From contig NZ_KZ454941.1 in NCBI RefSeq assembly GCF_002797375.1, positions 1,041,974 through 1,105,973 on the forward strand: a stretch of 64,000 nucleotides of DNA. The letters are read 5' to 3'. Shown here in pieces: positions 1-8,108 of this stretch. The notes under the pieces were generated by a model. The model had not been told where the DNA came from and made no database searches. It worked only from the letters and a program-made list of their open reading frames with translations. The position numbers and the translations under genes were made by a program. Source of the stretch: Bacillus sp. FJAT-42315. GTDB taxonomy: Bacteria; Bacillota; Bacilli; Bacillales; Domibacillaceae. Positions within the stretch are counted from its first letter, which is position 1, and each line of letters opens with the position of its first letter.

Positions 1-345
1 ACCATCTCCATTGCCATCAGCCCCAATCCCTGAAAAGGCAGCGATCGAATAAGGATTCGTATCTTGCTTGTTTGGGTTAAGAAGCCCGCTCCATTTCTCC
101 TCTGGGATATAGATGGAAATTCCATCAGTTGGCTCAGGTAAATCCTTGCGAACGAATCGCAAATTTCGTTCATATTGATCGATGGCGGCGTAGTAATACC
201 ATGGAATCGATGTGACGGCCTCCATTTTTTTGAATAATTTCATGCGTAGATTGTAATGCTGTTGATCGTTGTTCGTTTGTTCCGCTTGTACAGGCGTGAT
301 CATCAATAGTAAAAGGCATAAACAAATCGGGACAGTTCTTCGCAA
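1..345 (-). CDS. lytH: LytH/YunA-type cell-wall endopeptidase, N-terminal part
   Basis: Only the first 115 residues lie in the window; the rest runs off the left edge. I chose the TTG at 345 because AGGAGGGA lies 8 nt upstream. Residues 1-21 form a signal peptide (MRRT, a leucine-rich core, then VQA before the mature chain), so the protein is exported. The visible mature part (IYIPEEKWSGLLNP and AFSGIGADGNGDG) resembles the region before the M23 peptidase domain in B. subtilis LytH, an L-Ala-D-Glu endopeptidase of spore cortex maturation. It is divergent from lipA, as in B. subtilis. The catalytic metal ligands are outside the window, so the family call rests on the N-terminal half and context. 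Confidence 0.7.
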   Translation of the reverse strand, partial: MRRTVPICLCLLLLMITPVQAEQTNNDQQHYNLRMKLFKKMEAVTSIPWYYYAAIDQYERNLRFVRKDLPEPTDGISIYIPEEKWSGLLNPNKQDTNPYSIAAFSGIGADGNGDG

Positions 346-538
346 AACAACTCCCTCCTAAGTCAATTATTTACTCATTATTTTGCCATGAAGGAACCGT
401 TTCATCCTTGTTAAATTGAGGGAATGCAGCAAGTAAGCAAGCGGTTGTATAAAAGGAGGTACTATGTTAAAGTGACATCAGAAAGGTCTGAATTCATACA
501 CATTTATAGCTAAGGCACAATGATGGGAGATGAGAGAA

Positions 539-1456
539 GTGAGCAAGAAAGAGGAGCATTTACGTAAACCAGATTGGTTAAAAATAAAGTTAAATACGAA
601 CAAAAACTATACCGGATTAAAAAAGATGATGCGTGAGAAGAATCTTCATACAGTGTGTGAGGAAGCAAAGTGCCCGAATATTCATGAGTGCTGGGCTGTT
701 CGCCGCACAGCAACATTCATGATTCTCGGCGCCGTTTGTACACGTGCTTGCCGCTTCTGTGCAGTAAAAACAGGCTTGCCAACTGAGCTCGATTGGAAAG
801 AACCAGAGCGCGTAGCTGATTCTGTTCAGCTAATGAACTTAAAGCACGTTGTTGTAACCGCTGTCGCTCGTGATGATCTAAAGGATGGTGGAGCGGCTGT
901 GTTTGCAGAAACAGTGAGAGCGATTCGTCGCAACAATCCATTCACATCAATTGAAGTGCTTCCTTCTGATATGGGAGGCATCGAGGAAAACTTGAAAATG
1001 CTAATGGATGCACGTCCGGATATTTTAAATCATAATATTGAAACGGTAAAGCGACTATCTCCAAGAGTTCGTGCGCGTGCGACTTACGAGCGATCACTTG
1101 AATTTCTGCGCCGTGCGAAAGAAATGCAGCCGGATATTCCAACGAAATCAAGCATCATGATCGGTCTTGGTGAAACGAAAGAAGAGATCATTGAAGCGAT
1201 GGATGATTTGCGTGCGAACAATGTCGATATTGTAACGATCGGACAATATTTACAGCCATCTAAAAAGCATTTAAAAGTTCAAAAGTATTATCATCCAGAT
1301 GAATTTGCGGAACTTCGTGAAATCGCGATGACAAAAGGTTTTAGTCATTGTGAAGCGGGTCCACTCGTTCGTTCATCTTACCATGCCGATGAGCAAGTAA
1401 ATTCGGCAGCGAAAGCAAAGCAAGAGCTTGGAGAGCAAACAAAGCTAGAAGCGTAA
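539..1456 (+). CDS. lipA: Lipoyl synthase LipA
   Basis: Radical-SAM enzyme that inserts two sulphur atoms into octanoyl groups to make lipoyl cofactor for 2-oxoacid dehydrogenases. Both cysteine clusters are visible: [12 protein letters not shown] (auxiliary [4Fe-4S]) near residue 40 and CTRACRFC (radical-SAM CxxxCxxC) near residue 70. The end SYHADEQVN is also typical. I prefer the GTG at 539 to the in-frame ATG at 530 because GGGAG lies 10 nt before the GTG but touches the ATG, and the family usually starts just before KKEEHLRKP. This gives 305 residues, close to the usual 298. It is monocistronic, with a strong terminator directly after it. Confidence 0.97.
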   Translation: MSKKEEHLRKPDWLKIKLNTNKNYTGLKKMMREKNLHTVCEEAKCPNIHECWAVRRTATFMILGAVCTRACRFCAVKTGLPTELDWKEPERVADSVQLMNLKHVVVTAVARDDLKDGGAAVFAETVRAIRRNNPFTSIEVLPSDMGGIEENLKMLMDARPDILNHNIETVKRLSPRVRARATYERSLEFLRRAKEMQPDIPTKSSIMIGLGETKEEIIEAMDDLRANNVDIVTIGQYLQPSKKHLKVQKYYHPDEFAELREIAMTKGFSHCEAGPLVRSSYHADEQVNSAAKAKQELGEQTKLEA

Positions 1457-1460
1457 TTCG

Positions 1461-1497
1461 AAATGGGTCTGACAAAAAAGTCAGACCCATTTTCTTT
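1461..1497 (+). terminator. Terminator of lipA
   Basis: A perfect 13-bp stem (AAATGGGTCTGAC) with a six-A loop is followed by TTTTCTTTTTC just after the lipA stop. The convergent yutC-like gene ends at 1500, so it may work in both directions. Confidence 0.9.
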
Positions 1498-1499
1498 TT

Positions 1500-2150
1500 C
1501 TATTTCATATTATGGTCATTCATTCCGCCTTTTGTATGGCCTTGAGGGGAATTTTTTGTCATCAATTTAATGGTGCGGTCAATTGTATCTTGTGCACCAT
1601 CCGCATTAGATTTCAATGGTGCAATGTTTTCGATGTCACGACGAAGCCCAACATCATCCGTCACATAAATATTGTACCAACGAGGGACAACGCTCATCGC
1701 TGTTTTTTTCACCTGCTCGGCCGCATCAGCACGTTCTTTTTTCGTTTTCGCGTCAGTATCATAGGCGATTAATACTTCCTCATCTGTCACGAGCACGGAG
1801 CAATCATTGACTGTTGGAAGTCCCACGCTTAATTTACTAATCGCATCGGCTGTACGTTCGCGGTCGATCGTGTACATATTTTTATATGAGACGGTTTCAC
1901 CTTGAATTGGGCTTTTTTGCTGACGAACATAACCGAAATCATTGGAACGATCGCCAGTCATCAAATCGAGGTTGCGGTTTCTGTTATCATTTGGATTGTA
2001 AAGGTCTTCTCGATTACGGACATTGATCGTGTTGCCATCTTTTTCGTAAATACCACCAGCGGCATTATTCTGGTCACTCATCGTACATGCTCCTAAAAGC
2101 ATAACGCTTGTCAGTCCTGCCATCAATAAAGGTTTCTTCAAACTTGCCAC
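1500..2150 (-). CDS. yutC: YutC-like YhcN/YlaJ-family sporulation lipoprotein
   Basis: A 216-residue lipoprotein. The N-terminus has a short basic stretch, a hydrophobic core and the lipobox LLGAC with the cysteine at about residue 22, so it should be anchored on the outer face of a membrane. A hydrophilic Asn/Asp-rich linker follows, then a globular part (DAISKLSVGLPTVNDCSVLVTDEEVLIAYDTD) resembling the YhcN/YlaJ domain of spore-membrane lipoproteins. B. subtilis has yutC in this place between lipA and yutD. Its molecular function is not established. It converges on lipA and is divergent from yutD. Confidence 0.75.
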   Translation of the reverse strand: MASLKKPLLMAGLTSVMLLGACTMSDQNNAAGGIYEKDGNTINVRNREDLYNPNDNRNRNLDLMTGDRSNDFGYVRQQKSPIQGETVSYKNMYTIDRERTADAISKLSVGLPTVNDCSVLVTDEEVLIAYDTDAKTKKERADAAEQVKKTAMSVVPRWYNIYVTDDVGLRRDIENIAPLKSNADGAQDTIDRTIKLMTKNSPQGHTKGGMNDHNMK

Positions 2151-2239
2151 CCCCTCAACAACTAGCTTACCCAGGCAACATCATTTTTTGCTTAGTAATT
2201 TATGGCTGATCGGCTATAATGAAAGAAGGAAAGTGAGGA

Positions 2240-2524
2240 ATGATAAAGGTGGTTTGTATTCAAAATCATTGCTATGAAATCATTGATCAGCACAACGATG
2301 GCTTTAAAGAAGAAGTTTTTCGCGAGCGATACAGTGATATTTTATCTAAATATGACTATATTGTCGGCGATTGGGGATACGGTCAGCTACGCCTAAAAGG
2401 GTTTTATGAAGATAAAAACCAAAAGGCGACGTTTGATACGAAAATTGGTACATTGAAGGAATATTTGTATGAATATTGTAATTTCGGCTGTGCTTATTTC
2501 GTCGTCAAAAAAGTCAAAAAGTAA
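2240..2524 (+). CDS. yutD: YutD-like conserved protein (DUF1027)
   Basis: A small cytosolic protein of 94 residues beginning IKVVCIQNHCYEIIDQHNDGFKEE and containing SKYDYIVGDWGYGQLRLKGFY, which matches my memory of the YutD family. It has no signal peptide or membrane segment. The ATG at 2240 follows an AAAGGAAAGTGAGGA ribosome-binding region. Biochemical function is unknown. Context is the conserved lipA-yutC-yutD-yutE-yutF block. Confidence 0.85.
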   Translation: MIKVVCIQNHCYEIIDQHNDGFKEEVFRERYSDILSKYDYIVGDWGYGQLRLKGFYEDKNQKATFDTKIGTLKEYLYEYCNFGCAYFVVKKVKK

Positions 2525-2554
2525 AAAAATCGAGCAAAGCGCTCGATTTTTTAC
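2521..2554. terminator. Bidirectional terminator between yutD and the next gene
   Basis: An almost symmetrical hairpin (ATCGAGC / GCTCGAT) flanked by A and T tracts overlaps the stop region of yutD and the 3' end of the convergent gene, so it can terminate both. Confidence 0.85.
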
Positions 2555-2847
2555 GTGTTTGGCGGGATGTTTTGATACGTTGTTTCTTGGTCTTCATCCG
2601 GATCATCATGAGGCGGATGAGCACCTTCCATGTTCCGAGGTAAATGTTGGTGAAGCGATTTATTTTCATAATTGAAGGCGCTGTAATAGCGCTGACCTTT
2701 TCGCCACGGAGTCGATTTATTTTGAACAGGCTCGAATTTATTACGAGGTGCTCCGTACGGTCCTTCTGGCATTTGTTCCGGTATTAAATAGTTACGACTA
2801 GTTTCGACGTTAGAGAAATCGGTATATTGCTCTTCCTCATCTATCAT
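2551..2847 (-). CDS. Hypothetical acidic cytosolic protein
   Basis: Not recognised. A 98-residue protein, hydrophilic and rich in Pro, Asn and acidic residues (EQMPEGPYGAPRNKF, then PPHDDPDEDQETTYQNIPP at the C-terminus). It has no signal peptide, membrane segment or cysteine. I use the inner ATG at 2847 because GGAGGTGG lies 6 nt upstream, which gives an MIDEEEQYTDFS start; an in-frame ATG 24 nt upstream has no ribosome-binding site. Low complexity and position among sporulation-related genes would fit a small spore-associated protein, but that is only inference. It follows the DUF3055 gene by about 50 bp on the same strand. Confidence 0.65.
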   Translation of the reverse strand: MIDEEEQYTDFSNVETSRNYLIPEQMPEGPYGAPRNKFEPVQNKSTPWRKGQRYYSAFNYENKSLHQHLPRNMEGAHPPHDDPDEDQETTYQNIPPNT

Positions 2848-2895
2848 GTTTGCCACCTCCACTTTTAACATCCCCGGTGGCTATATCGTTTATAC

Positions 2896-3162
2896 TTAGA
2901 TCACTTCAGACAGAAAGTCGCGCAACTCAGCGGCTTCTTCATCAGATAACTTAAACACTTCTTCTAAATAACCAGGCTCTTCTAAATCATCTTGCCCGAT
3001 AATCGCAAAGCGCCCTCCTTGGATGTCCAGCACTAGCTTTTTTCCGTAATAGCGATCAGTCTGCATTAAGGCGAGGTCGTAGCGTTGGTGCTCACCCATA
3101 AAGCTTACGAAGCGTGTTCTCGTTTGTTCCATATCATCATATAGGAAAAATCTTTCCGTCAT
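2896..3162 (-). CDS. DUF3055-family protein
   Basis: An 88-residue cytosolic protein (MTERFFLYDDMEQTRTRFVSFMGE ... FAIIGQDDLEEPGYLEEVF ... RDFLSEVI). I recognise this as the DUF3055 family of Bacillaceae. It is compact and acidic, with no catalytic motif I can name. The ATG at 3162 has GGGAG 8 nt upstream; the GTG at 3171 overlaps that site and is less likely. It probably forms a two-gene unit with the downstream 98-residue gene. Function is unknown. Confidence 0.75.
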   Translation of the reverse strand: MTERFFLYDDMEQTRTRFVSFMGEHQRYDLALMQTDRYYGKKLVLDIQGGRFAIIGQDDLEEPGYLEEVFKLSDEEAAELRDFLSEVI

Positions 3163-3284
3163 TTGGATCACTCCCGTTTGTTTTTCCTGATTGTAACACG
3201 TTTAAGGACTACTGTATGTTTTCTTTTTCGTTTCATGGTAAAATGGTGGAGAATAAAAAAGAAAGCAATGGAAGGGTGCTCGCC

Positions 3285-3722
3285 TTGTATTTCGTAGATC
3301 GCAACAAAATTGAAGAAACATTAAAATTTATGGAAGGTCAATTGTCGTTGTTTCAGGAGCAAAAAAGCTTTGAAACAGCACTTGAACAGGCTGCTCTAGA
3401 GCGCATCGCTCATATGGTCATTGAATCAATGCTCGATGTCGGTAACGCAATGATTGATGGCTTTATTATGAGAGATCCGGGTAGCTATGAAGACATTATC
3501 GACATTTTAGATGACGAAAAAGTGATTTCTAAAGAAATGACTGCTTCGTTAAAGGTGATGGTCGGTCTTCGCAAAATGCTCGTTCAGCAGTATATAGCTG
3601 TCGATCATCAAGAAATTAAACAAGCGATGGAATCTCACGTCCCGTCGATGCAGCAATTTCCTGAAAAAGTGAGACAATATTTAATAAATGAATTAGGCCC
3701 CGTTTCGGCCTTTTTACCGTAA
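3285..3722 (+). CDS. yutE: YutE-like protein with HepT/DUF86 fold
   Basis: A 145-residue all-helical protein of the DUF86/HepT-like family, whose better-studied members are RNase toxins paired with MNT nucleotidyltransferases. I start at the TTG at 3285 (YFVDRNKIEETL), which has GGAAGGG upstream and matches the usual start of YutE; the longer frame begins within a neighbouring gene. The family motif RxxxxHxY reads RKMLVQQY near residue 110, so the catalytic His is Gln. No MNT partner is adjacent. It therefore looks like a housekeeping, probably non-nuclease member. It lies 62 bp upstream of yutF. Confidence 0.8.
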   Translation: MYFVDRNKIEETLKFMEGQLSLFQEQKSFETALEQAALERIAHMVIESMLDVGNAMIDGFIMRDPGSYEDIIDILDDEKVISKEMTASLKVMVGLRKMLVQQYIAVDHQEIKQAMESHVPSMQQFPEKVRQYLINELGPVSAFLP

Positions 3723-3728
3723 TAGGTG

Positions 3729-3755
3729 ACGCTTTCGAAAGTGAAAGCGTTTTTT
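3729..3755 (+). terminator. Terminator of yutE
   Basis: An 8-bp stem ACGCTTTC/GAAAGCGT followed by six Ts lies just before the yutF ribosome-binding site, so yutF may have its own promoter or be reached by readthrough. Confidence 0.7.
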
Positions 3756-3784
3756 CATGTGAATGAAATGAGAGGGGAAAAAGA

Positions 3785-4555
3785 ATGAAAGCATACAAAG
3801 GTTATTTAATTGATTTAGACGGCACGATCTACCGTGGAACGGAAAAAATTAAAGAAGCGGCGCATTTTATCACACGCTTAAATGAAAAGAGCATTCCTTA
3901 CTTATTTGTCACTAACAATTCTTCACGCACACCTGAACAAGTGGCGAATAAATTGGTGGGGTTTGAGATCGAGGCAACAACGGAGCAAGTGTTCACAACC
4001 TCTATGGCGACCGCTCAATTTATCGCTGATCGTCAAGCAGGAGCGACTGTGTATGTCATCGGTGAAGAAGGCATTCGCGAAGCACTCGAAGAAAAAGAAT
4101 TAACGATTGTCGATCACGATCAGGCAGACTTTGTTGTGGTTGGGATTGATCGTAGCATCAACTACGAAAAATTATCGACTGCTTGCTTAGCTGTTCGCAA
4201 CGGGGCGACGTTCATTTCTACCAATGGTGACATCGCTATCCCGACTGAAAGAGGATTATTGCCTGGAAACGGCTCACTCACATCCGTTGTTGCTGTTTCG
4301 ACGCAAACGACACCGATTTTTATCGGCAAGCCGGAGAGCGTCATTATGGAACAAGCTCTTCGCGTATTAGGCACAACTAAAGAAGAGACGTTAATGGTAG
4401 GAGACAACTATGACACCGACATTTTAGCAGGAATCGGTGCAGGAATGGATACTCTACTCGTTCATACGGGTGTTACGCAAAAAGAGCACCTAGCTCAAAT
4501 TGAAAAACAGCCTACTTATGTAAGAAATACATTGGATGAGTGGGAGATTTTATGA
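3785..4555 (+). CDS. yutF: HAD-family phosphatase YutF (NagD-like)
   Basis: A cytosolic phosphatase of the HAD superfamily IIA, 256 residues. Motif I is DLDGTIYRG at residues 10-18 (nucleophile Asp and general-acid Asp); FVTNNSSR gives motif II near residue 41; the lysine of FIGKPE and the acidic pair in MVGDNYDTDI near residue 205 give motifs III and IV. Family members act on small sugar or nucleotide phosphates and p-nitrophenyl phosphate; the natural substrate cannot be read from sequence. The ATG at 3785 follows GAGAGGGGAAAA. A strong hairpin closes the gene. Confidence 0.93.
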   Translation: MKAYKGYLIDLDGTIYRGTEKIKEAAHFITRLNEKSIPYLFVTNNSSRTPEQVANKLVGFEIEATTEQVFTTSMATAQFIADRQAGATVYVIGEEGIREALEEKELTIVDHDQADFVVVGIDRSINYEKLSTACLAVRNGATFISTNGDIAIPTERGLLPGNGSLTSVVAVSTQTTPIFIGKPESVIMEQALRVLGTTKEETLMVGDNYDTDILAGIGAGMDTLLVHTGVTQKEHLAQIEKQPTYVRNTLDEWEIL

Positions 4556-4599
4556 AAAAAGCGTTCTTTAAGTGGTTAGCACTTAAAGGACGCTTTTTT
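4555..4599 (+). terminator. Terminator of yutF
   Basis: A 20-bp near-perfect inverted repeat (AAAAAAGCGTTCTTTAAGTG and its complement) ends in a T tract directly after the yutF stop. Confidence 0.93.
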
Positions 4600-4649
4600 G
4601 TTGGGGTTCTAGGTCTTTCTTCGACGTTGTGAGAAGTTTCTTCAATGTT

Positions 4650-5296
4650 GCCGATCATTTGCTTGTCGTGTCTGAACAGTCGGCTCCGCATTTCTACATT
4701 GTCCAGTTCCAGGCGCTAGCGGCTAGTGTACTTCCACGTTCCTCCTTGCGATAAGTCAACATCGATTCACTATCGTTCATCGTGTTTCCTTTATCTCGAT
4801 CGGCTCGTTCCAGTCCATACGCCGCTGACCAGCGCCTTCCGCATTTCTGTGTCTAGCTCCAGGCGCTAGTGGCTAGTGTACTTCCACGCTCCTCCTTGCG
4901 ATAAGTCAACATCGATTCACTATCGTTCATCGTGTTTCCTTTATCTCGATCGGCTCGTTCCAGTCCATACGCCGCTGACCAGCGCCTTCCGCATTTCTGT
5001 GTCTAGCTCCAGGCGCTAGTGGCTAGTGTACTTCCACGCTCCTCCTTGCGATAAGTCAACATCGATTCACTATCGTTCATCGTGTTTCCTTTATCTCGAT
5101 CGGCTCGCTCCAGTCCATACGCCGCTGACCAGCGCCTTCCGCATTTCTGTGTCTAGCTCCAGGCGCTAGTGGCTAGTGTACTTCCACGCTCCTCCTTGCG
5201 ATAAGTCAACATCGATTCACTATCGTTCATCGTGTTTCCTTTATCTCGATCGGCTCGCTCCAGTCCATACGCCGCTGACCAGCGCCTTCCGCATTT
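4650..5296. repeat. Fourfold 150-bp tandem repeat (dispersed element, locus 1)
   Basis: A 150-bp unit occurs four times in tandem, with its AGGCGCTAG landmark at 4711, 4861, 5011 and 5161. The copies are nearly identical. Each holds GCGATAAGTCAACATCGATT, then CGTTCATCGTGTTTCCTTTA, then CAGTCCATACGCCGCTGACC. Before the first unit, at about 4653-4694, is a second module (TTTGCTTGTCGTGTCTGAACAGTCGGCTCCGC) that recurs at loci 3 and 4. On the minus strand the array begins 0 nt after the yutG stop. Ends of a unit can pair (GGCGCTGGT with ACTAGCGCC). I see no credible gene inside. Confidence 0.92.
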
Positions 5297-5802
5297 CACT
5301 CTGTCTGTGCTGCTTTGTGGGCTAGGCGGCTGGAGGCTGCAGCGGCTATGGCGCCGACGATGTCATCTAGGAAGGTGTGGACTTTGCCGTGTGATTTATC
5401 GTTTAAATATTGTAAAATACCTGGTTTTTCTTTGTCGATGTATCCGTAGTTTGTGAAGCCGATGGAACCGTATACGTTGATGATGGCTAAAGCGAGGGTT
5501 TCATCCACCCCGTATAAGCTTTCGTCGGTAGAGATAATGGTTTGCAACGGCTCATCTAGCAGGCCTTTTTCTGCTAATACATCTAGTTGGATACCTGTGA
5601 TGATCGCATTTTGTACTTCTCGCTTTTTTAAGACGTGTTCGATATTTGCTTTGCATTCTTCAAGCTCTAAGTTAGGGTGATATTTCTTTTGTAAAAACAA
5701 TACGAGCTCGGCAATGTGATCCATAGTTACGCCACGTTCAGCTAATTGGCGTCGCGCAGTTTTTTCAGACATGCTCATTACGTGTTTGTCATCGATAGTC
5801 AT
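5296..5802 (-). CDS. yutG: Phosphatidylglycerophosphatase A-like protein YutG
   Basis: A 168-residue protein of the PgpA family as found in Bacilli. Its conserved region runs LDDIVGAIAAAASSRLAHKA near the C-terminus, with acidic residues expected to bind metal. E. coli PgpA dephosphorylates phosphatidylglycerolphosphate in membranes; this shorter Gram-positive form lacks obvious membrane helices, so substrate and role are less certain. The ATG at 5802 follows AAAAAGGTGATTGT. It is transcribed away from yutH. Its stop codon directly abuts the 150-bp repeat array. Confidence 0.8.
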   Translation of the reverse strand: MTIDDKHVMSMSEKTARRQLAERGVTMDHIAELVLFLQKKYHPNLELEECKANIEHVLKKREVQNAIITGIQLDVLAEKGLLDEPLQTIISTDESLYGVDETLALAIINVYGSIGFTNYGYIDKEKPGILQYLNDKSHGKVHTFLDDIVGAIAAAASSRLAHKAAQTE

Positions 5803-5913
5803 ACAATCACCTTTTTCTCTAATATGTTAGTATCAGATATTCTCTTTACTATTTATATTTCCAGATAAATTGGAAATAATCCTGCAAAAAATATGAAAAA
5901 AGGGGGAGCTAGC

Positions 5914-6909
5914 ATGGATGGAAAAGCATTGTTAAAGGAACATTTTCGTATTACATCGGATCGAATGGTGAACGGACGCTATTATGAAAGTGAGGGGTTT
6001 CTTTATTCTATTGTTGATGTGACTAATATGGAACAGGAATATTTATTAGAGCTCCATCAAATGTCTCAGCATCTCATGAGTCGAGGTGATCGGAAAGTGG
6101 CTGTCTTTATTCCGTCAGTTACCGGTGCTTTTTTAATCACAGAAGACAAAAAAGATGTGGTCGTTCTCGGGAGCACGCAAGTCCACTCTCGATCCCAAGC
6201 GATAGGTAAGAAACTCGCTAGGTTTCATCGTCGAGGGCGAACCTTGACAAATGAGATGAAGACGACAAGTCGATTGGGATTGTGGCGCGAGCGTTGGGAG
6301 CAGGAGATGGATCAGCTAGAAAAATCAATTAGCGGGTTGATTGAGAAGGGAGTAGATGGTGAATTTGCGACGATGATGATTGATAGCTTTCCTTATTATA
6401 TGGGGCTCGCCGAAAATGCAATTCAATATGTTGTGGATACCGAAATGGATGAAACTCCAGGGATAACAGATTATGGAACCATTTGTCATCAATCATTTCA
6501 CGCGAAGCTGTGGGCTAACCGCGACTTTATTCACCATCCTTTTGATTGGGTGTATGATCACCCTGCACGTGATATAGCCGAATGGATTCGTTCGTCTTAT
6601 TGGGAAGGCTCTCTTCTTTATCGCTCCAATTTTGAACAGTTTTTACAAGAGTATCAGCAACAAGAGAGACTATCCTCGTTTTCCTGGCGACTGATTTATG
6701 CTCGTCTCCTCTTTCCTACACATTACTTTGATTGCAGTCGCACTTATTTTTCCTCTCAGTCTCTCCAAGTGAAAAAAGAAAAAGAAGAACAGTTAGAGAA
6801 ATATATGAAAAATACAACAGAGTATGAGCATTTTCTTGCTTCTTTTTATGAATTAGCTTTCGTTCCAGCTAATCGATTGAAAATTCCGAACGTAACTTGG
6901 TTAAAATGA
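5914..6909 (+). CDS. yutH: Spore coat-associated protein YutH
   Basis: A 331-residue protein similar to B. subtilis YutH, a spore coat-associated protein related to the CotS kinase-like fold. A small N-terminal lobe (about residues 1-90) is followed by a helical lobe with HQSFHAKLWANRDFIHHPFDWVYDHPARDIAEWIR near residue 195, which corresponds to the kinase-like catalytic and metal loops. I chose the ATG at 5914 because AAAAGGGGGAGC lies just upstream; the ATG at 5893 precedes that site. Whether it phosphorylates anything is unknown. Mother-cell sporulation expression is expected from the family, but I did not identify a sigma-E or sigma-K promoter. Confidence 0.82.
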   Translation: MDGKALLKEHFRITSDRMVNGRYYESEGFLYSIVDVTNMEQEYLLELHQMSQHLMSRGDRKVAVFIPSVTGAFLITEDKKDVVVLGSTQVHSRSQAIGKKLARFHRRGRTLTNEMKTTSRLGLWRERWEQEMDQLEKSISGLIEKGVDGEFATMMIDSFPYYMGLAENAIQYVVDTEMDETPGITDYGTICHQSFHAKLWANRDFIHHPFDWVYDHPARDIAEWIRSSYWEGSLLYRSNFEQFLQEYQQQERLSSFSWRLIYARLLFPTHYFDCSRTYFSSQSLQVKKEKEEQLEKYMKNTTEYEHFLASFYELAFVPANRLKIPNVTWLK

Positions 6910-6963
6910 CAGAAGATATGGTAAAATGGAAGGGCGATTAGGATACGGAAAGAAGGTGGAGAA

Positions 6964-7950
6964 ATGAAGCCGTTTGTGTATGTAACCCGAAAACTTCCTG
7001 AGGAAATTATTTCTAGGTTACTAGAGAAATACGAAGTAGAAATGTGGCCGGAAGAAGAAGAGAAGGTACCACGTGATGTGTTACTTGAAAAAGTGAAGCA
7101 AGCGGATGCCTTATTAACCGTCATCTCGGATCAGCTAGATGAAGAATTATTTTCTCAAGCCGAGCGGTTAAAAGTAGTTGCTAATATGGCTGTTGGCTAC
7201 GACAATGTCGACTTACAAGCTGCTAGCAAGTATCAGGTGGCCATCTGTAATACGCCGGATGTGTTAACAGATACGACGGCAGATTTAACCTTTGCTTTGC
7301 TACTTGCAACGGCTCGGCGAATGGTGGAAGCAGCCGAATTTGTGAAAGAAGGCCAGTGGAAGAGCTGGTCGCCAATGCAATTAGTCGGAACGGATGTCCA
7401 TCATAAAACGATTGGGATTGTCGGTATGGGCAAAATTGGGACTGTTGTTGCGAAAAGAGCGGCTGGATTCGATATGGAAATCATTTATCATAATCGGACT
7501 CGTCATGAAGTTGCAGAGGAAATGCTCGGTGCACGCTACTGCTCATTGGATGAACTATTACAAGAGGCGGATTTCGTTGTTTGTCTCGCTCCGCTAACAG
7601 AGCAAACGAAAGGGATGTTTCAACGAGAACAATTCCAAAAAATGAAAAAAGATGCCATGTTCATCAATGCTAGTCGCGGACCGATCATTAATGAGCAAGC
7701 ACTGTTTGACGCTTTGCAGGCCGGAGACATCGCAGCAGCCGGATTGGATGTGTTTGAAAAAGAACCAATTGGTGCCGATCATCCACTACTCAAGCTGTCA
7801 AACGTCGTGGCGCTTCCTCATATCGGAAGTGCAACAAAAGAAACACGCCTCGCGATGATGGAAACATGCTGTGACAATCTCGATGCCATCTTTGAAGACC
7901 GTCCTCCGAAAACATTAGTGAACAAAGAATTACTTACCTTTAGACAATAA
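6964..7950 (+). CDS. D-2-hydroxyacid dehydrogenase (glyoxylate/hydroxypyruvate reductase type)
   Basis: A 328-residue NAD(P)H-dependent oxidoreductase of the D-isomer-specific 2-hydroxyacid dehydrogenase family. The Rossmann motif is GIVGMGKIG near residue 150. Catalytic residues are visible: Arg in NASRGPIINE near residue 238, Glu in DVFEKEP near residue 267 and His in LPHIGSATKETR near residue 286. The overall pattern is closest to glyoxylate/hydroxypyruvate reductase (GyaR) types, converting glyoxylate or hydroxypyruvate to glycolate or D-glycerate. ATG at 6964 with AAGAAGGTGGAG upstream. It lies 54 bp after yutH and has its own terminator. Confidence 0.88.
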   Translation: MKPFVYVTRKLPEEIISRLLEKYEVEMWPEEEEKVPRDVLLEKVKQADALLTVISDQLDEELFSQAERLKVVANMAVGYDNVDLQAASKYQVAICNTPDVLTDTTADLTFALLLATARRMVEAAEFVKEGQWKSWSPMQLVGTDVHHKTIGIVGMGKIGTVVAKRAAGFDMEIIYHNRTRHEVAEEMLGARYCSLDELLQEADFVVCLAPLTEQTKGMFQREQFQKMKKDAMFINASRGPIINEQALFDALQAGDIAAAGLDVFEKEPIGADHPLLKLSNVVALPHIGSATKETRLAMMETCCDNLDAIFEDRPPKTLVNKELLTFRQ

Positions 7951-7956
7951 ATCATG

Positions 7957-7984
7957 CCCGAGCTGAGATGCGCTCGGGTTTTTT
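7957..7984 (+). terminator. Terminator of the hydroxyacid dehydrogenase gene
   Basis: CCCGAGC/GCTCGGG stem followed by six Ts, directly after the stop codon. Confidence 0.88.
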
Positions 7985-7995
7985 GTAGTGGAGCG

Positions 7996-8065
7996 CGCCT
8001 GATTCGAGTCGTTATGCGCCTAATTCGACACTTTTCGTGCTCAATTCTGGCACGATTCAACGCTT
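7996..8065. repeat. Short 21-bp-spaced ATTCGA array
   Basis: ATTCGAG, ATTCGAC and ATTCTGG start at 8002, 8023 and 8044, exactly 21 bp apart, with a further ATTCAAC at 8055. On the minus strand the core reads GTCGAATT. The same core and spacing recur at 49906-49975, and a longer GTCGAAGAA array lies at 21539-21805. It sits between two convergent genes and carries no ORF. Confidence 0.7.
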
Positions 8066-8070
8066 CCAAT

Positions 8071-8103
8071 AAAAAAGCCCGCATGATTGATATGCGGACT
8101 TTC
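8071..8103 (-). terminator. Terminator of yutI
   Basis: On the minus strand the yutI stop is followed by a stem AAAGTCCGCAT/ATGCGGGCTTT and a T run. Confidence 0.88.
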
Positions 8104-8108
8104 GTTCA

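Noticed and set aside
4650-5296. CRISPR array
   Set aside because: Units are 150 bp, contiguous and nearly identical along their whole length, with no unique spacers and no cas genes.
5232-5456. Plus-strand 74-codon frame
   Set aside because: It begins in the 150-bp repeat and runs antisense through yutG.
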